DNA from: Promethearchaeota archaeon
Lineage (GTDB): Archaea > Asgardarchaeota > Lokiarchaeia > Sigyniarchaeales > SOKP01
Assembly (NCBI GenBank): GCA_019057865.1
Contig: JAHLWP010000026.1
Span: 1-57,578, forward strand
Direction of reading: 5' to 3'
Length of the DNA: 57,578 bases
The notes under the pieces are model-generated. The model was not told the origin of the DNA, did no database searches, and saw only the letters and a program-made list of their open reading frames with translations. The position numbers and the translations under genes are program-made. Position 1 is the first letter of the stretch, and every line of letters starts with the position of its first letter. This document shows positions 55,152-57,578 of the stretch, piece by piece.

Positions 55152-55583
55152 ATGAATATAAAACAAGCATTTTTAGGATCAGTGGCAATTGGGGGTTTTT
55201 TAGCTCTAAGTATATTATACTGGGCAATTTTCGATCATGGCGGAGTCTTATATATTACTGCTATTAGGTACAACGAATTTTGGTCAGAATTTATTTTTGT
55301 CCACATTTTCTTGGTTTCTTCAATAATATGTTTTAGTATGGAACTAATTTCTCATCTCAAGAAGAGAAAATTAAATAAATTAATATTTTTAATTAAAAAT
55401 AAAGGGGAAATGCAGTATTCTTCAATAAAGAAATTTCTTACTCATTTATTAGAAGAGCTTAATAATCAAGAAGAAATCTCTATAACAAACAAATTTAATG
55501 AATTTGGTTTTGAGAATGAAAAAAAATTCGAATACTTTCTTAGAATACTACAAAAACAAGGAGATCTAATTACTAAGGAATAG
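55152..55583 (+). CDS. Two-TM protein with C-terminal helical/winged-helix-like domain
   Basis: 143 residues. Two hydrophobic helices (AFLGSVAIGGFLALSILYWA and FIFVHIFLVSSIICFSMELI) precede a basic linker and a helical domain (MQYSSIKKFLTHLLEELNNQ, FEYFLRILQKQGDLI) that could be a winged helix. Likely a membrane-bound regulator. No family recognised. Confidence 0.5.
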   Translation: MNIKQAFLGSVAIGGFLALSILYWAIFDHGGVLYITAIRYNEFWSEFIFVHIFLVSSIICFSMELISHLKKRKLNKLIFLIKNKGEMQYSSIKKFLTHLLEELNNQEEISITNKFNEFGFENEKKFEYFLRILQKQGDLITKE

Positions 55584-55603
55584 AAAATAAAAAAAATTGA
55601 GAT

Positions 55604-56877
55604 TTAATATGCTTGTGGTCTTTTTTTAGTCCTTTTTATTAAGATATATATTACTCCTACAAGAGCAACTACTACACATCCAACTATGATATAGAGAACT
55701 AGTAAGTTAAAATCAGAAGGAGTTAAACTTGCCCCTACAACTGTTATTCTTACATGGTGATCAAAAGTATATGCATCATGATTAGAGGTTACGGCAGCAG
55801 GAACAGGAGGAAACTCAGAAATGTAATCATATGGGGGGGTTGCTCCAGGCAAAAAGAACCACGCACCAATATTAGTATTGAGCCTTAGATAATCAATTCG
55901 ATTAAAATAATCATATCCACCACTATGCCATGTCGGATCACAAGCAATCCACCCGATATCTTCAACATAATACTCAACCCAGGCATGACCCATGAAATTA
56001 TTTAAACCACCAGATGTGAGATAAAAATTAAATACTTGTCCCTTACTTGGATTTAAATTAGGATTATTCGAAATACAAATCCCAGTCACTTTTCGAGCAG
56101 GGATGTCTTGAATTCTCAATAATGTTACCATTAAACTAGAATACTCACTGCAATCCCCACGACCGTTATTGTATGCCCATAGAGCGCCCATCTCTTGTGC
56201 AGGTAAAGTTCCATCATACGTTAAGTAACTTGACACCCAATTACAAATCTTCTCCGCTTTCTCAACGGGATTGTCGTTTAAGACATCTACAATACTATTT
56301 GATGCTGTAATTAAAGCACCATTATTTCGTTCATAATAGGTCTCTGTATTATTACAATATAAATCAAAGATTTCATCTGACATATTATAAGTTCCTATAT
56401 CTGAATCACCAATATCTTGAAAGGTAATTGCATTTAGTGTGATGTTATATTTTTGAGATATCTTAATTTCCTCACCTTGAGTTAATGGTGTAGCGTTAAA
56501 TTGATCATAAGTATTGTTAAATTTATCTACAACACCTTTCTGTATTACATCATATCCAGTTATAGAATTATATAATAACTTGCTCTCTTGATATGGTGCG
56601 CAATAAGGTGTAAGAGGAGCATTCGGTTGACGGTCATCGAATCTGGCGACTTTGAAATAATAGTTTTGAGCTATAATGCTTGTGTGTGTTAATGTGTAAT
56701 TAACTTCAACTTGATACTTAACACTTTGAGTGACATTATATTTGGATACACCATTACTAGCAGATAAACCAATGGGTAGATTGAATTGCTATCAGATAAT
56801 GAAGGGATCATTAGTATTGAGGCTACCCAAGAACAACAGATCAAATATATAAAAAGCGTATGTTTTTTTAATCTCAT
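55604..56877 (-). pseudogene. Frameshifted secreted transglutaminase-like protein
   Basis: The intact domain is in the lower frame (stop 55604). It has GRGDCSEYSSLMVTLLRIQ with the catalytic Cys, MGHAWVEYYV (His) and WIACDPTWHSGG (Asp), a transglutaminase-like triad, then a C-terminal TM helix (LLVLYIIVGCVVVALVGVIY) and RTKKR. The frame is open upstream to a TAG near 56791. The signal peptide MRLKKHTLFIYLICCSWVAS is in another frame starting at 56877. One indel near 56785-56795 joins them into a type I membrane protein of about 424 residues. Extracellular or periplasmic-like crosslinking or peptidase role is inferred. Confidence 0.7.
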
Positions 56878-57111
56878 AATTCAACTTCAAACTTTAAATG
56901 TATTTATTAGATGTATAAAAGTTCCAGCATTTAATTTTATCCCTTGAAAAATCATCAATTATTAAAAATTAATGGGGGGTACTAATTAGAAAGATCTTCC
57001 TTTATTTAAAAAAAAGGGTAAAAAAAATTAATAATTTGGCACTTCTTGGAAGTTTAAATATACTATACTTTATTTACTTGTAAAAAGATAAAAATTAAAT
57101 AAAATAGAAAC

Positions 57112-57578
57112 ATGGAATTATCGAATCAATCCGAAGAAAAGAAATCCGAATCTATTGAACATTTAAGAATGAAGTTATATATTCAGGATAATCTTCCGAA
57201 CGACAATAATATAACAAAAATTGAATTGGAACGGATGATTGGCAATCGTAGAGCTGATCTTTACGGTGAGTTATCTGATGGCAAAAAATTCGTGATTGAG
57301 TTCCAACATACCAAAATAAGCCCAGAAGAACTAAAAGAACGTACCTTAGATTATAGTTGAAAGGGAATCTATGTTCTCTGGATTCTAAACGGTATTACCT
57401 ATAATAAATTATCTATGAATCAAGATGGGATTCTGGTATCAATAGAGGAGGAGCAATTGCAAAAAATGTATAAAGGGCGAGTTTATTACATGAACATGAC
57501 TAAAGATGGTTTAATAACACCTAATTGTCTTTCTCTTATTCCAGTATTAAATCTTATTGTCAAAAAATTGGATGTAAT
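57112..57578 (+). pseudogene. CoiA-like/PD-(D/E)XK nuclease, in-frame TGA, runs off window
   Basis: 82 codons then TGA 57358-57360, after which the same frame continues open to the window end (KGIYVLWILNGITYNKLSMN). The core ERMIGNRRADLYGELSDGKK with KFVIEFQHTKISPEELKERT is a CoiA/restriction-endonuclease-like fold: the D in RADLY and E-x-Q in IEFQ fit the metal site. The codon at the break could be a former Trp (TGG to TGA). The gene is truncated by the window edge. Confidence 0.6.

Noticed and set aside
57358..57360. TGA as selenocysteine in the CoiA-like gene
   Set aside because: Lokiarchaeota are known to use Sec, but this is not a selenoprotein family and Trp fits better; no SECIS hairpin was seen.
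5667..57578. Alternative genetic code with stop reassignment
   Set aside because: TAA, TAG and TGA all terminate many intact genes here, and the three in-frame stops use three different codons.

Overview
The window looks like a chromosome segment of an Asgard archaeon of the Lokiarchaeota type. It is strongly AT-rich and has archaeal core genes: TATA-binding protein, a type II tRNA-Leu(CAG), and the archaeal-type mevalonate route through anhydromevalonate phosphate. It also carries genes of the eukaryotic-signature class: a single-domain gelsolin protein, a Roadblock/LC7 domain fused to a Rab/Ras-like GTPase, and a truncated second Roadblock gene. Taxonomy is inferred from gene content only.

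Layout. 1-5.6 kb: tungstate-binding lipoprotein-like protein (TupA), a seven-bladed SBBP propeller with a C-terminal sorting/anchor signal, two overlapping coiled-coil/winged-helix proteins, and a phosphotransferase-like protein. 5.6-8.2 kb: a decay zone with a queC remnant, a frameshifted queD and an interrupted GIY-YIG-like gene. 8.4-15.9 kb: DUF166 protein, P1B metal ATPase, TPR protein, tRNA-Leu, gelsolin-domain protein, RDD membrane protein. 16-18.5 kb: two tandem paralogous seven-TM proteins that share a C-terminal longin/roadblock-like cytosolic domain. 18.6-24.7 kb: TrmO, an Eco57I-like methylase, the Roadblock-GTPase fusion, a hypothetical protein and an N4-cytosine-type methyltransferase. 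24.8-31.1 kb: a phosphodiesterase and GH38 alpha-mannosidase operon, an HD-domain fragment, and an alpha/beta hydrolase with a membrane domain split by an in-frame TAG.

31.3-44.2 kb is an isoprenoid block: trans-prenyl synthase, UbiX, an IPK-IDI2 fusion, mevalonate kinase, both phosphomevalonate dehydratase subunits, a UbiD-family decarboxylase, HMG-CoA reductase (class II), HMG-CoA synthase and a cis-prenyltransferase. Together these cover acetoacetyl-CoA to polyprenyl diphosphates. TBP lies within the block. IPK-IDI2, MVK, PMDh-S, PMDh-L and UbiD are nearly contiguous or overlapping on the minus strand and are probably one transcript.

44.3-50.7 kb holds four same-strand genes: beta-sandwich plus alpha-solenoid, GCS2-like carboxylate-amine ligase, amidohydrolase, and longin-like head plus long coiled coil. 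This is the best candidate for an undescribed functional unit, together with the seven-TM pair. From about 50.9 kb to the end is an accessory region: truncated Roadblock gene, split ArdC antirestriction protein, a 12-unit mTERF-like repeat protein with an exact 31-residue period, hypotheticals, a frameshifted secreted transglutaminase and a CoiA-like nuclease with an in-frame TGA.

Six genes are broken by single stops or frameshifts. That implies either active decay or assembly error, and it should be resolved from reads before function is assigned.
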